A stretch of DNA of 36,164 bases from Phaeoceros laevis (lineage: Eukaryota > Anthocerotophyta > Anthocerotopsida > Notothyladales). Positions 19,829 through 29,392 of this stretch are shown here, piece after piece. Every line of letters starts with the position of its first letter. The first letter of the stretch is position 1. The position numbers and the translations under genes are program-made. The stretch lies in assembly GCA_049999765.1 (NCBI GenBank), contig JBNGIQ010009368.1, positions 120,335-156,498 of the forward strand, written 5' to 3'. The notes beneath the pieces were generated by a model. It searched no databases. It was given only the letters and a program-made list of their open reading frames with translations, and was not told the origin of the DNA.

Positions 19829-20463
19829 TCAAACCACTGTCAAACTCATGATCACCGCAATGTCACCAACAACTATTTTAACAGCTTCAGCACGCCCGAG
19901 GACTGTAAGGAGCTGCTGATTCACTCCCTTGCAGACGATCCTTGTACTCACCAGCTTGTCATGCCGGAGGCCCATTGCTAAGGCAACCCCCTCAAGCATA
20001 ATGTTTGCAGCGGCACCATGATCTACCAGAACCCTGTTAACCACAAGGCCGTTGAGCCGGGCTTTCACCATGGGCTGGTCCCTCTTAACTTCTGTTGCTA
20101 CCTGGCATACTGGAAGACCACAACCAGGATTGAACTCCTCTACTTTCTTCTTCTTTGCCTTAAGGTCCCTAGTGCTGAGGGAGAAGGCAAGTTTCTTACG
20201 ATGATGCGGTGAGACACCTACAAATTGATGAGGGGCATTGAAATGTTCAACTTTCCTAGATACTCAACTAAATCGAACGGCTCTGCTTCATTGCCCCCAG
20301 CTGTGCAAAAGGGAGGAAGGGGAATTCCCTTCCTTCGCTTGCGCTTCTCCTTGGTCTTTTTCGCAACCACCTTCACACGCTCATTCCCAGGATGACCAGC
20401 TGGAATTGGAGTAGGGTCACTTTTACTCCCACGCCGTGGCCGCTGTGCAACAGGTGATTCAAT
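19829..20463 (-). pseudogene. Aspartic protease region of element 2
   Basis: This would cut the Gag-Pol polyprotein. The active-site region reads VNRVLVDHGAAANIML, with the Asp codon near 20023. The usual D-S/T-G is D-H-G; plant gypsy elements vary at this position, and the Asp and Gly are kept. A hydrophobic flap-like segment follows (VKIVVGDIAVIMSLTVV). Upstream to 20463 is a basic linker (VVAKKTKEKRKRRKG) with a TAG near 20213 and a TGA near 20464. Confidence 0.7.
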
Positions 20464-21810
20464 TCACGAAACTGCAGGCTCTACATCCATCGTGGCCGCC
20501 TCCGTCCTATGTGTTTTTCCTACAACCTCATTCTCCTCCGTCTCATCACGCTCATGCTTCGCAGCACATATGTTTTCTTGTCCACTCGTAGCACAAATAA
20601 ACGCCTCATGCATCTCCCCATAAGAAAGCATCTGGATCTTCTCTGTGGCAGGCGATTTGGCCTCTGAAGCGGGGGCAGCAACTGGCCCACTTCCAGCATT
20701 GTCAGCACTTGCAGAGGGCACAGTTTACCTCGGAAATTGAGCGTGAACACCGAGCGCTGTTTGGGTTTGAAAACTCGGGGATGGGTTCACGACCTGCGCT
20801 GGGAACGTGGCAGCAAGTCCCGTTGCTTGCACATTTGGTGCTGCCAAATTCACAGGCGTCTGGAATCCCGTTTGCGTCCACATATGCGTGGGGCCCGGAT
20901 TCCTGCTGGCCACTGCTGGCTGGAGCATCGCACCTGGAGCCGGAACCCCCGCCTGGGGCACACCCACAGATTGATTAATACCATCCACTACTGGCCGGAA
21001 CCCCCCTTGCGCAGGTACTCCCGCCTGAGCCATGCCCACAGGCTGGCCATAACCTGCCACCGCCAGCTGGAAAATCCCACCTTGCATTGGCGCTCCCACT
21101 TGAGCCATGCCCAGTCCTTGAGAGGGGTTACCCATCTGGCCCTGATTCAGAGCCTGCCCAGGACCAAGTACCTGTCCCGGACTACCCACCTGCCCAAATC
21201 CGGCATGCTGCAACCCCGGAGCTGAGTCTTGCTGGGCCAATGTGTTATAAGGACATCTCCTGAAACTATGTCCCCTCTGATTGCAAATCAGGCAAACATT
21301 CATTGGGCAAACACTCGCAAAGTGGCTCGGATCACCGCAGTTATGACACCTCCTTTGCTGTCTCATTCCGTATTGCCCAGACATCTGACCCATGCCCATT
21401 TGCATCCCATTCTGATATTGCCAACGCTAGCCCATGCCCATCTGCATGTTGGAAATCATCTCTTCCTCTTCCATATTGCGGACGTTCATTGGAGGAGCTC
21501 AAAATAGGGTTCCCTTGTAAGAGTCCCCATTTTCATCTGACATACTTGAACCTTTATGCAACTTGGCCATATTGGCCTGCAACTCCTAGATTTGCTTCAG
21601 AAGATCTGCTTGCTGAGGGGGAACCCCTCCTCCCCCTGCCATGCGGTTTTCAAGCTCTTGAGCTAGCCGCACACAATCTTCGAATGTTCTATCGGCTATC
21701 ATCAAGTCTTGGGAGAAAAATTTCCTGCGCAGGCCACAAATTCACAAGCTCTTCACCTCTTGTAAATTCTGTTCAGCACGCAATTCCAACAGTGCTGTCA
21801 ACCGCCTTGC
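20464..21810 (-). pseudogene. gag: Gag of element 2 with two CCHC knuckles, N-terminally truncated
   Basis: Two perfect CX2CX4HX4C knuckles (CHNCGDPSHFASVC at 21348-21307; CLICNQRGHSFRRC at 21294-21253) bind RNA. Upstream are a Met/Gly/Gln-rich stretch (QMGMGQMSGQYGMRQQ) and a helical segment (RTFEDCVRLAQELENRM, ELQANMAKLHKGS). Downstream is a long Gly/Gln/Pro/Val-rich repeat region with many AQAGVPAQG-like units (about 21230-20730). In-frame stops lie at 21742, 21586, 21499 and 21427 (plus-strand positions); each is TAG or TGA. Similarity ends at 21811, where sequence of another character begins, so the N-terminal capsid part is missing. Confidence 0.8.
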
Positions 21811-21960
21811 ACTACTACAATTTTTTTAATTTAGACACGTTACCATGTAACGCCGGGGGCCCATTTGTAACGGGTTGACACGAAAATGGACGGGGCCCAT
21901 TTTCGTTACATGGTCGTGTCGAGAGGGTCGTGTCTAGCCGTTTGTAACGTATTCCGGGGT
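21811..21960 (+). mobile_element. CACTA-like (EnSpm) transposon end
   Basis: CACTACTACAATTTTTTT begins at 21811, exactly where element 2 gag is cut, and resembles plant CACTA termini. It is followed by subterminal repeats in both orientations: GACACG (21834, 21878), CGTGTCG (21915), GTAACG/CGTTAC (several), and a hairpin CGTTAC-CAT-GTAACG near 21838. A possible opposite end, TATAGTAGTG, lies at 24963-24972. The flanking trinucleotides differ by one base (TTG and TCG), so that pairing is unproven. No CACTA transposase is seen in between. Confidence 0.5.
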
Positions 21961-22520
21961 CACCCGGTCCCGGTCCCAGTCCCGGCCCCGGTTGCCCCTA
22001 AGTACAGGCCTTCGTACAGAGTTTCGTACCCCCTGCCATCGTACCCCGCAGCGTACTTCGGAATCGGATAATCGCTGGCATATATTGGACATGTGGCGAC
22101 CCCAAGTGCCGCCATTTGCTTGGTTTTAATACGTACGCGTGTCGGCAGCCAGGCGCTTTGGAATCGGAATCATACGCCGACGATGCTTGACATGTGGAGA
22201 GCCATTTGCGGCCATTTGTCGCTCGTGATATGCCCGCGTGTTGGCAGGCGAGCGTCCGAGCTGTCAGGCCGCTTTACCCACCCTTATTACTTTTACCGAC
22301 TTAATTTTACCGGGCCACTTTTACAGATTCACTTTTACATATTTACGTTTACTGTGTTACTTTTACACATTTAATTATACCGCTTAATCATGCCGCTTAA
22401 TTACGCAGATTATTTATGCTGCCTAATCATGCCGCTTAATAACGCCGCTTAGTTCCGCCACGTGTCCGACCGGATAACTCTCATTAGGATCGTAATTGTA
22501 CCAGAAATCATGCTGCCAAT
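21961..22520. other. AT-rich, degenerate short repeats, no gene
   Basis: 21965-22010 has CCCGGTCCCGG-type runs. 22280-22460 has irregular repeats of TTTTAC and of GCCGCTTAATCATG. No coding frame is supported. This may be subterminal sequence of the CACTA-like element. Confidence 0.5.
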
Positions 22521-22521
22521 T

Positions 22522-24274
22522 TTATGCTTTAATCGTGAAGATGTCCCAAGCATCTGAATCCGGTACAGCGGTTGTGACCTGGGAATACCGCGGTCCGTCC
22601 ACAATTCGAAAAAAACCTACGCTACCAAATACCGCGGTCGGTCCACAATTAAAAAAACCTACGCTACTAGCTACACCCAGCTTGCTCATAGCTGCAGAAA
22701 ATGCTGGCGCCGGGATAGTATCTTTCTCGACATCCGCGGCACTTGCAGCGGCACGGCCACCCCTACCCCGTATCGTCTTGGGCTGGGGGATTACTGTCCT
22801 TGCCTTCCGCTTCATGCCGCGGCGAGGAGGCACTGCTGCAACTTGGACAGCCTGCGCACAACCATACATCGTGTTAGTTCACAACATGATGCAAGCAACG
22901 AAGCTAAGAACGACCAACGAAATTAGGAAATACATCATGTCTTACCTCATCCGGGCCCGGGACTGCCTGCGATCTTGTCTGGGGCCTGCTGGTGTGGTCC
23001 CTTGCCTGCCCAAGTGCAGCCTCCGGAAACTGTGTTTCAGGCACAGCTTCTATGCCCCCCTCCCCTGCACCCCCACACAACCGCATCAAAATATTAGATC
23101 CAGCAACTCTCCAATGGAGTTCATCAACTCTCAACACAAGCTTAAGCACGATATGCAATTACCATTCTTACCAGCTGCCTGCTCCGCTGCCAAAAGGTCG
23201 GCATTTCGTCAATCCCGTGGAGTGTAGCCCAGGTCTTCTCCTCCTCATTTGGCAGCTTTCCCCACTTCGTCAGGTACCTCTTCTTCCACCTCTTTTCGCC
23301 TCCCCTGCCATAGGGGTTCTTACCCCCCGCCCCAGCGTACATTTGAGTGCCTGCAGCCGCGGCCATGGTCTGCTGATTCGTTGGGAAAACACCACCGTTT
23401 GCCGCGAGAACCTCCTCAGCCTTGCGCACCGCAAAAACCCACCCCTCCTCGTTGATATTATGTGGCCGCAGCCTTGGATCATGTTTGCCCTTGGAGCGGT
23501 TCTGCTTCGCAGCCATCTTTGCAGCCGTCCAACATCGACTATTCCGTGTCCTCGAACACTGGCTGATCTGGGCCCTCGCAGCCTCCCCGTTCCTCAGGTC
23601 GGGAAACTCACCCAGGAGCGTTGCCACCAGCCTCAATTGCAGCTCCTAGCTGTGGTCCCTCCATGACGTCAAAAGCGTCATTTTGGTGACAACCAACTCC
23701 AAGACCCTCTTCAAGAACAACCCTTTCTTCTCTCCTTGGAGGCCGCCGTAAAAATCCGCCTCCGTCTCAACCGCTGCAGCCTCCAGACTCCCACTCTCCG
23801 CAATCGGGGTGACTTCCTCCACCGTCGCTCTCACCGCCAAGCGCCCATGCTGCCTGATGAGGATGCCAACCACCATCTTCAGGTCGAGTCCCACCACGAG
23901 CTGCTTGGCGGTTTCAATTTCTGGGTGGGGGGAGTTGCTGGGCTCTCCGGAGGATGCCCACCACACGCTTGGTAGCGTCGTATCCACTCCTCCATCAATG
24001 CCCCTGAAACAGGAGCATTGCGGCGCACTTCGGTCATCGCCACTCTAGCATCACCGGTTGGCAGGCGGCTTACGGTCTCGGCCAGGCGGGCGTTCATTGC
24101 TGCGGATTTTTCTTGCAGGCAGAGCTGATGCCGAGCAGTGATTACAGATCTCCGGCGTTTTTTGGCAGTGCGAATTGATGCCGAGCAGTGAGATGCGACC
24201 GTGGCATCCACAGTTTTGGACTGAAAAAAACTAGGCATATATAATTTTGTGCTTTTCATGTCTACCATATGCAA
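22522..24274 (-). pseudogene. Unknown minus-strand gene, broken, possibly spliced
   Basis: Open segments on the minus strand, in order: 24274-23879 (KKRRRSVITARHQL, EKSAAMNARLAETVSRL), a frame change near 23900-23980, 23987-23646, a TAG at 23646 in frame with 23636-23142 (RLVATLLGEFPDLRNGEAA, NINEEGWVFAVRKAEEVL, RWKKRYLTKWGKL), then weaker segments down to 22522 (MKRKARTVIPQPKTIRGRGG). Candidate splice sites are a donor CTG|GTAAGA at 23171, a donor GAG|GTAAGA at 22945 and an acceptor GCGCAG|G at 22852, but I could not close one frame through them. The protein is basic and has no domain I recognise. It may be a transposon-borne gene, given the CACTA-like end upstream. Confidence 0.45.
22586..22668. 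repeat. About 37-bp direct duplication
   Basis: Two copies of a block starting ACCGCGGTC and ending AAAACCTACGCTAC, at about 22587-22625 and 22631-22668, with small differences. They lie inside the 3' part of the unknown minus-strand gene and repeat the peptide SSVGFF/GSVGFF. Confidence 0.65.
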
Positions 24275-24623
24275 AGATGATGCTGGTATTCGTGGTATTC
24301 CTGTGACCTTCTCGATGCTTCACATGTGCTGTGATGATGCCAAGGCTTTCTTGGCCAAAGCCATCTGCAGCACTCGATTGTGAATGTGGCTGCATACCCG
24401 AATTCCTTGCAGGCCAAGGTTGTCCAGGGCACAAAGTGCCTCTTCCACCATACCCGCCTCGCACATCTAGTTTAGTCTCAAGACGGTTGCAGCAGAGCTA
24501 ACACTTGGTGTCAACCTGAACATAACGAAGTTGGCGTGTTACCCTAGCATTGAACGCAGCTAATACGAATGCCTTGGCAGGCCTTTCTAGCACACACTCC
24601 CTAATTCCAGAATGTAGACAGCA

Positions 24624-24752
24624 GCCAAAAACGGGCTCTATCCCGTTTTTTTGGTGAAGGCAAGGACGCCGGCGTCCCCTGCAGCACCAAAAAACGGACT
24701 TTATCCCATTTTTTTGGTGCTGCAGGGGACGCTGGAGTCCTTGCCTCCACCA
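24624..24752. repeat. Foldback repeat with two hairpin units
   Basis: Arms of about 42 bp (24653-24694 and 24711-24752) are reverse complements with about three mismatches around a short loop (CGGACTTTATCCCA). The central hairpin, CACCAAAAAACGG...TTTTTTTGGTG, is also copied directly about 62 bp upstream (CCAAAAACGGGCT...TTTTTTTGGTG). This is a small MITE-like or satellite-derived element. Its CCACC-AAAAA / TTTTTGGTGG head and the nearby GACGCCGGC recall the satellite at the right end of the window. Confidence 0.75.
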
Positions 24753-24854
24753 GTAACATGAATGCGAGGTTCTGAAAGCATACATCTGCAAAGTAGCCTA
24801 GCTAGACTAGTGCATCTCGAGTGAACTGACCCTCTTGATGGATACACCAAAGTT

Positions 24855-25200
24855 GTGAGCTGTTGCCGCTCTCGAAAGACTTGTTCAGAACTTCGCAATT
24901 GCACACAACAAATCTGCGATTACAGCATCTTCGACAAAAAGTGTCCCTCAGGACGTGCAGTTATAGTAGTGTCGTGCCAGCACCAAAAACGAGATGAAGT
25001 CCGGTGTCTTGTGCTGCAGCCTTCCAGGAAGGCAGCAGCACTGAAAAAAACTGGAGGCAGACTAACCACACCCACATGGCTGCATATGTTTGAGGATTCA
25101 GTCACATGTTACGTATGTGAAAGGGAGTTGAACCCAAATGCTGTGTGTTCCAGCCGCTGCCCGACATGCAGCTCACGTAGCCTGCATCAATTTCTGGTAA
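24855..25200 (+). other. Possible Cys-rich exon, weak
   Basis: An open plus-strand frame encodes LHMFEDSVTCYVCEREL and NAVCSSRCPTCSSRSLHQFL, with paired CX2C motifs as in small zinc-binding modules. It ends at a good donor, CTG|GTAAGA, near 25197. No upstream or downstream exon was identified, so coding status is uncertain. Confidence 0.25.
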
Positions 25201-25317
25201 GATGTTCCATCCACCCAATTACCAAAAAAATTTTATGCTGCTTCCAGCAGCAAAAGGCTTCATTTCCAGTCCTCTATCCCACGTAGTACCGTTAAAATCC
25301 GCCCACTGCTCACATGC

Positions 25318-28162
25318 CTACCTACAAATATCAAACGCTACATCTCCTAGCTTATACGTAGGCTTACCTTGTGACATCCTGCCAGTCAAATCCATAGGAA
25401 ACCTTATATATCTGACCAGATGGGACTCAATCACCCCGACTGGCTTGTCATCCATCTGCACAAATAGTTGGGGGCTTTTGCTGTACTGGTTGTAAAACAT
25501 GCCTTCTACAAGCGTACAGCCAGCTTCCCACACATGGCCATAATTCCAAGGGTCAGCCATAGGCGTTGACAGAGTGTACTTGGCTTTTGTACACTTGAGT
25601 ATGAAAAAATCTCTGGCCTTACCATTGTCATCACTTGCACGGACTGCAAAATGATCTCCAACTTCAAGGCATTCAGACAGAAGATCAGCATCGCCCCCCT
25701 CTTGAAATGCCATAGCTGCATCCAGTGGATCGAGTTGTTCTGGCAACTCCTCGTTTGGGTCATCAGTGGGCACTAAGGTCACTCTATGGGACCGTGTCAA
25801 CCTCCTCAAATAGTCACACACACGCACATGCCTCCAAGGTGCTACTCTATCCTTGTTACAACAAAATTCCCATTGCTCTGATCGACAACCATCACAAAAA
25901 CAGGCAAAGTTTCTCACCTGAAGGGCAGTTGTGTTGGTAGCATCAGACCCGCTGCAGATGGAATGGAACTTGTGAGTTCCGGAAACCGTCTTGCAGCCCC
26001 AAGGCTTCCACCTATCCACATCGGTTTTTTCTACAAGCCAAAATTCTCTATGCACTTTTTCAACTTTGGTCTGCCTGGATGCAAACGTGGATGTAGAGCC
26101 TGCAGACAGCTTCTCCCTCAAGAAAGTCACAGCCTGAGCTGCACATGTCAACCTCTTGTCAGTTTACTTGAGCTCCTCTGTTCTGAGTTCATCCTTAACC
26201 ACAACGCCAGCTCCATCATGTTCTCCTTTGCCATGACAAGAGGCAAAGAAGGACCATGTCATTTTCACACCTCCTGTCATGGATGGGTACCTTGCAACAT
26301 GATAAAATGCACGAGACCCTTTAAATTGTGCAGCACATCCATCACTCCATACCCAGTGCTCCTTAGGGTGAATACCATTCCGCTGCATCCACCCCCATTC
26401 AGACGAAAAGAATGTGCCACATAGTGATTGTCATGATTTTTAGAGCGATCATCTGAGACATAAAAATTGAATGACTTGCGCAAACCATTGTCACCTGACT
26501 CTTTTTCAGCATCTGTAACACAAATCCTCCACCAGAAAATATGAACTAACAATGTAAACTGAGTCTGCACCCAATGCTCTGTTTGCACCTCATTTTGTGG
26601 CATGTAAGTGTAGTTCTCAGCAAAGTCTTGCACTGATAAAACTATATCATACGGTAGAGTAAGCAGGGTTTTTTTAAACTGATCATCCTGCCACTTTGCA
26701 GTAAAGTTATGTATCAGGAAATAAGGCAGCTTTGCCTTCAGCTCATCAATCAATGCATCAGGGGACGTAGTTCTGGACTGCAGGACCAACTTCTTTGAGG
26801 TTTCTCCTTTTTTATTTGCAGGTTGAGCCTGATACACAAATTTCCGCCACTTGACATGAGCAGATGGCAAAGCATGCTTATCCTCCATAGGACATACAGG
26901 CAGCTTGGAAATCCCACAATTGCTGCACTCCCCTTTCGAACATGACATGCTATACCACTCCTCATCCCCCTTGGGACATAGCACCTGCTGCCACAAAGAC
27001 CTTAAGCTATCATAGCAGCTGTGGGTTGATGCTTGGCAGTGAACAACCTCATCTGAACGATGAAAAACCCCTGAACATGCACATGCACAAGCCCCTTGTG
27101 GATGTGTTTGCGACGGATGTGTTGACGAGCCAGCTCCCCTCATAGCATTCACTGCCTCCTTTAGCAAAATTAGCTCCACATGATATCTGCAACAACAGAC
27201 ATTCCGCTCAATGTCGTGAATAGCACGAATATAGGAGGGTTTGAGTAATTCAAAAGCACGGTGAGCAATTTTGTACTCAGGGTGCTTTTGCTTGAACATA
27301 AGGAACATTTCAGTCTGCACAACACAACCAAAAAAATAGTCAGAAGAATGCAAATTGACAGTGCAGTGCTCGGACTAGCAAGCAGTGTTGAGGACTATCA
27401 AGCAGTGCTTAGGACTAACAGGCAGTGCTATGCAGTAGATATCGAATGTGAGCAGTGCTTAGCACTGTTGCATTCAGAGTGAGCAGTGCTTGGCAGACCG
27501 AGCAGTGCTTGGCAGAGCAAGGTAGTCAGGAAGCCTGGCCGAGCAGTGGAAGGCAGTCCATAAGAGCAGTGCAGGGGTCAGAAACCAAGCAGGGCAGTGC
27601 AGTACCAACTTCAGTAGAAAGCACAGTGTGCAGCACTGACATCAACAAGTGCAGTGCACAGCATAGCAAACAAACCTTAAAGCCAAAACTTGAGAGAACT
27701 AAACCTGAGTGGTTTGCAAGAATTGCAGGGGCCGTTTGATCCAAGATCCCTTGTCCTTGACCATGCGATATCTCAAATCCTTGGTGTTGGATGACACTGA
27801 AGTGTTGGCAGCCCAGAAGGCCAATACATCTGCCTCATATTCCTCAGTCAAGGCACTAGACCGCTTCTTCTTACGACGTTCTCCACACCAAAGCATATCA
27901 GCCATGTCCGATCATGCAAGCAGGCGGGCCTGGACATGCCTCTGAATGTTTCTCCTGTCCAAGCCAAGTGCGTCTACTGTGGCCTTCTGTAGACGGAGGT
28001 CCTGTGTGTGTGATCCCACAATGGAGTTGAGAACAACATTCCTACACTGCCTTTGATCATGAGAATGGGCACCCTTCACCAGCTGCAAGTTGTTTTTCAA
28101 ATACTGGAAAGCAAGTGCAATTGTTCTTGCTTGTTTGAAGTGCAAGAACTCAGACCCTGGTA
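25318..28162 (-). pseudogene. DDE transposase-like protein, spliced, with in-frame stops
   Basis: Exon A (about 28162-27705) has TIALAFQYLKNNLQLVKG and the basic CGERRKKKRSS; a TGA at 27912 (likely once CGA) interrupts it. An intron (27704-27315, GT-AG, phase 0) follows. Exon B resumes TEMFLMFKQKHPEYKIAHRA and RNVCCCRYHVELILL, then CPKGD and CSNCG Cys motifs, VQDFAENYTYMPQNEVQTEH, VSDDRSKNHDNHYVAHSF, a frame change near 26405, HWVWSDGCAAQFKGSRAFYH, and FASCHGKGEHDGAGVVVKDE. A TAA at 26164 follows, and the last segment carries CFCDGCRSEQWEFCC and a separate C-terminal domain (EVGDHFAVRASDD to RYIRFPM). The D-ENY / SDG-QFK / HGKG-DG-G-K order matches a broad eukaryotic family of transposase-like proteins with ClC-H zinc motifs that I know from animal and plant genomes but cannot name to superfamily. 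No terminal inverted repeats were found around it. Confidence 0.65.
27340..27620. repeat. Degenerate minisatellite AGCAGTGCTT inside the intron
   Basis: About a dozen imperfect copies of (G)AGCAGTGCTTGGCAG or AGGACTA variants fall within the intron 27315-27704 of the transposase-like gene. The best tandem pair is near 27481-27515. It has no role in coding. Confidence 0.75.
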
Positions 28163-28843
28163 GGGACTCTATTTTTATTTTTAATTATTAAAGGATTATA
28201 ACTTAAAAAAATCATAAGTAAATAATGCAAGGTCAATATTTAGTGAGACCACGTGGATATTGTAGCCCTTGAAGAGCTCTATAACATACTAAAAGGAGAG
28301 GTATTAATACTCAAAGTGGCTTGAATGGCATATAGTTTAGTTGTTTTGTAATTACTGTAACTGTACTTTTCTCTCCTGCTTACGCACAAAAGCGATACAC
28401 CCAACCGTGCTACTTGCCTTAGCAGGCTTTGCCCTCTTTGGCTTTCAGCCGTACATAATCTGTTGTGCTCACCTGCTCAACTTAGTCTTTCGCCTGAGCT
28501 CTGGTTTTTTCGTCTGCACGTTGTGACGTGATATGCTGCTGGCCTGTTGAGGTCCTCTGCTCTGCACTCCCTCCTCCTGCCCTACAGTCTTCCTAGTTCC
28601 CTTTTTTTCTATTGCCCTGAAGGCTACCTCCTTACCCTCTGCAAAATCCTCCCCTCAAAGCTGTCCTCCTTAAAACCATACGCTTGTTGCTGTCAGATGG
28701 AGCACAAGTAGTCAGAACCCCCCAAAAGAAACGTGCCCTTGTCATTGTCTAGCTCAGTTGGAGTGTAAGCAGTTGTTGTCTATAGCAAGTAGTCAAGCAA
28801 GAAAGAAAAAAGTCTCAACAGACAAGTTCGTCACAAGCTGTAA
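28163..28843. other. No gene; AT-rich then ordinary spacer
   Basis: 28163-28330 is strongly AT-rich, with runs of TTTTTATTTTTAATT; it may be an upstream intron or 5' flank of the transposase-like gene. The acceptor-like CCCTACCAG|G at 28162 supports an intron. The remainder has no supported frame. Confidence 0.45.
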
Positions 28844-28929
28844 GTGATCTGGCTATGCCCTCCAAATTTTGGGAATGGTACTCACAATGTTGTAACCAAA
28901 AAGGCATGTGATGTCCACTTACGGTCTAC

Positions 28930-29265
28930 AGTTGTTGTTCACGTTGTTGTTGCTGTTCGTCTGCTGTTCATATGCTGTTCACGTAGTTGTTCGTCTGTTG
29001 TTCACATTGTTGTTCGTCTACTGTTCACGTCGCTGTTCGTCTGCTATTCATGTGCTATTCACGTTACAATTGCTGTTTGTCTGCTATTCACATTGCTGTT
29101 CGTCTGCTGTTCACGTCGCTGTTCGTCTGCTATTCGTGTTTTGTTCACGTTACAATTGTTGTTCGTCTGCTGCAACGTTACAATTGTTGTTCACGTTACT
29201 GTTGCTGTTCTTCTGCTGTTGCTGTTACGGTTGTTGTTCGTCTGCTGTTTACAATTGTTGCAAGT
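28930..29265. repeat. About 24-bp minisatellite (GTTCGTCTGCTGTTCACGTT variants)
   Basis: Roughly 13 imperfect units of GTTGTTCGTCTGCTGTTCACG, with variants CATTGCTGTTC and TTACAATTG. Because the period is near a multiple of three and the unit lacks stops, three plus frames stay open for 290-550 nt, each giving Cys/Ser/Val/Leu-rich repeats. I treat these as repeat artefacts. Confidence 0.85.
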
Positions 29266-29392
29266 GAATGTTGTTAACATCAATCTATACAACACCTATC
29301 TGAATATTGGAAAATGGGTAATGGATGTGCTAATACTTTATCCGTTGGATGTGCTAATACCTTGGTTGTATGAAGGTTGTATTGGATCATGA

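Larger units (their letters stand above)
16206..21810 (-). mobile_element. Decayed Ty3/gypsy retrotransposon 2 with dual RNase H
   Basis: Read on the minus strand: gag with two zinc knuckles, protease, RT, degenerate RNase H, a second archaeal-type RNase H, integrase. A second RNase H before integrase is a known trait of Tat-type plant gypsy elements. The copy has several stops and frame changes, a LINE fragment between the second RNase H and integrase, and gag is truncated at 21811 by a CACTA-like end. It is unrelated in sequence to element 1 and lies in the opposite orientation. Confidence 0.85.

Noticed and set aside
24963-24972. Firm right end of the CACTA-like element
   Set aside because: The terminus matches only partly, the 3-bp flanks differ by one base, and the interrupted gag does not visibly resume after it; kept only as a possibility.
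28930-29265. CRISPR array
   Set aside because: No constant repeats with unique spacers; units are imperfect tandem copies in a eukaryotic genome. The same applies to the satellite at 35884-36164.
28844-29392. 182-codon Cys/Val-rich protein
   Set aside because: Most of it is a tandem minisatellite translated in one of three open frames; the peptide pattern changes with frame.
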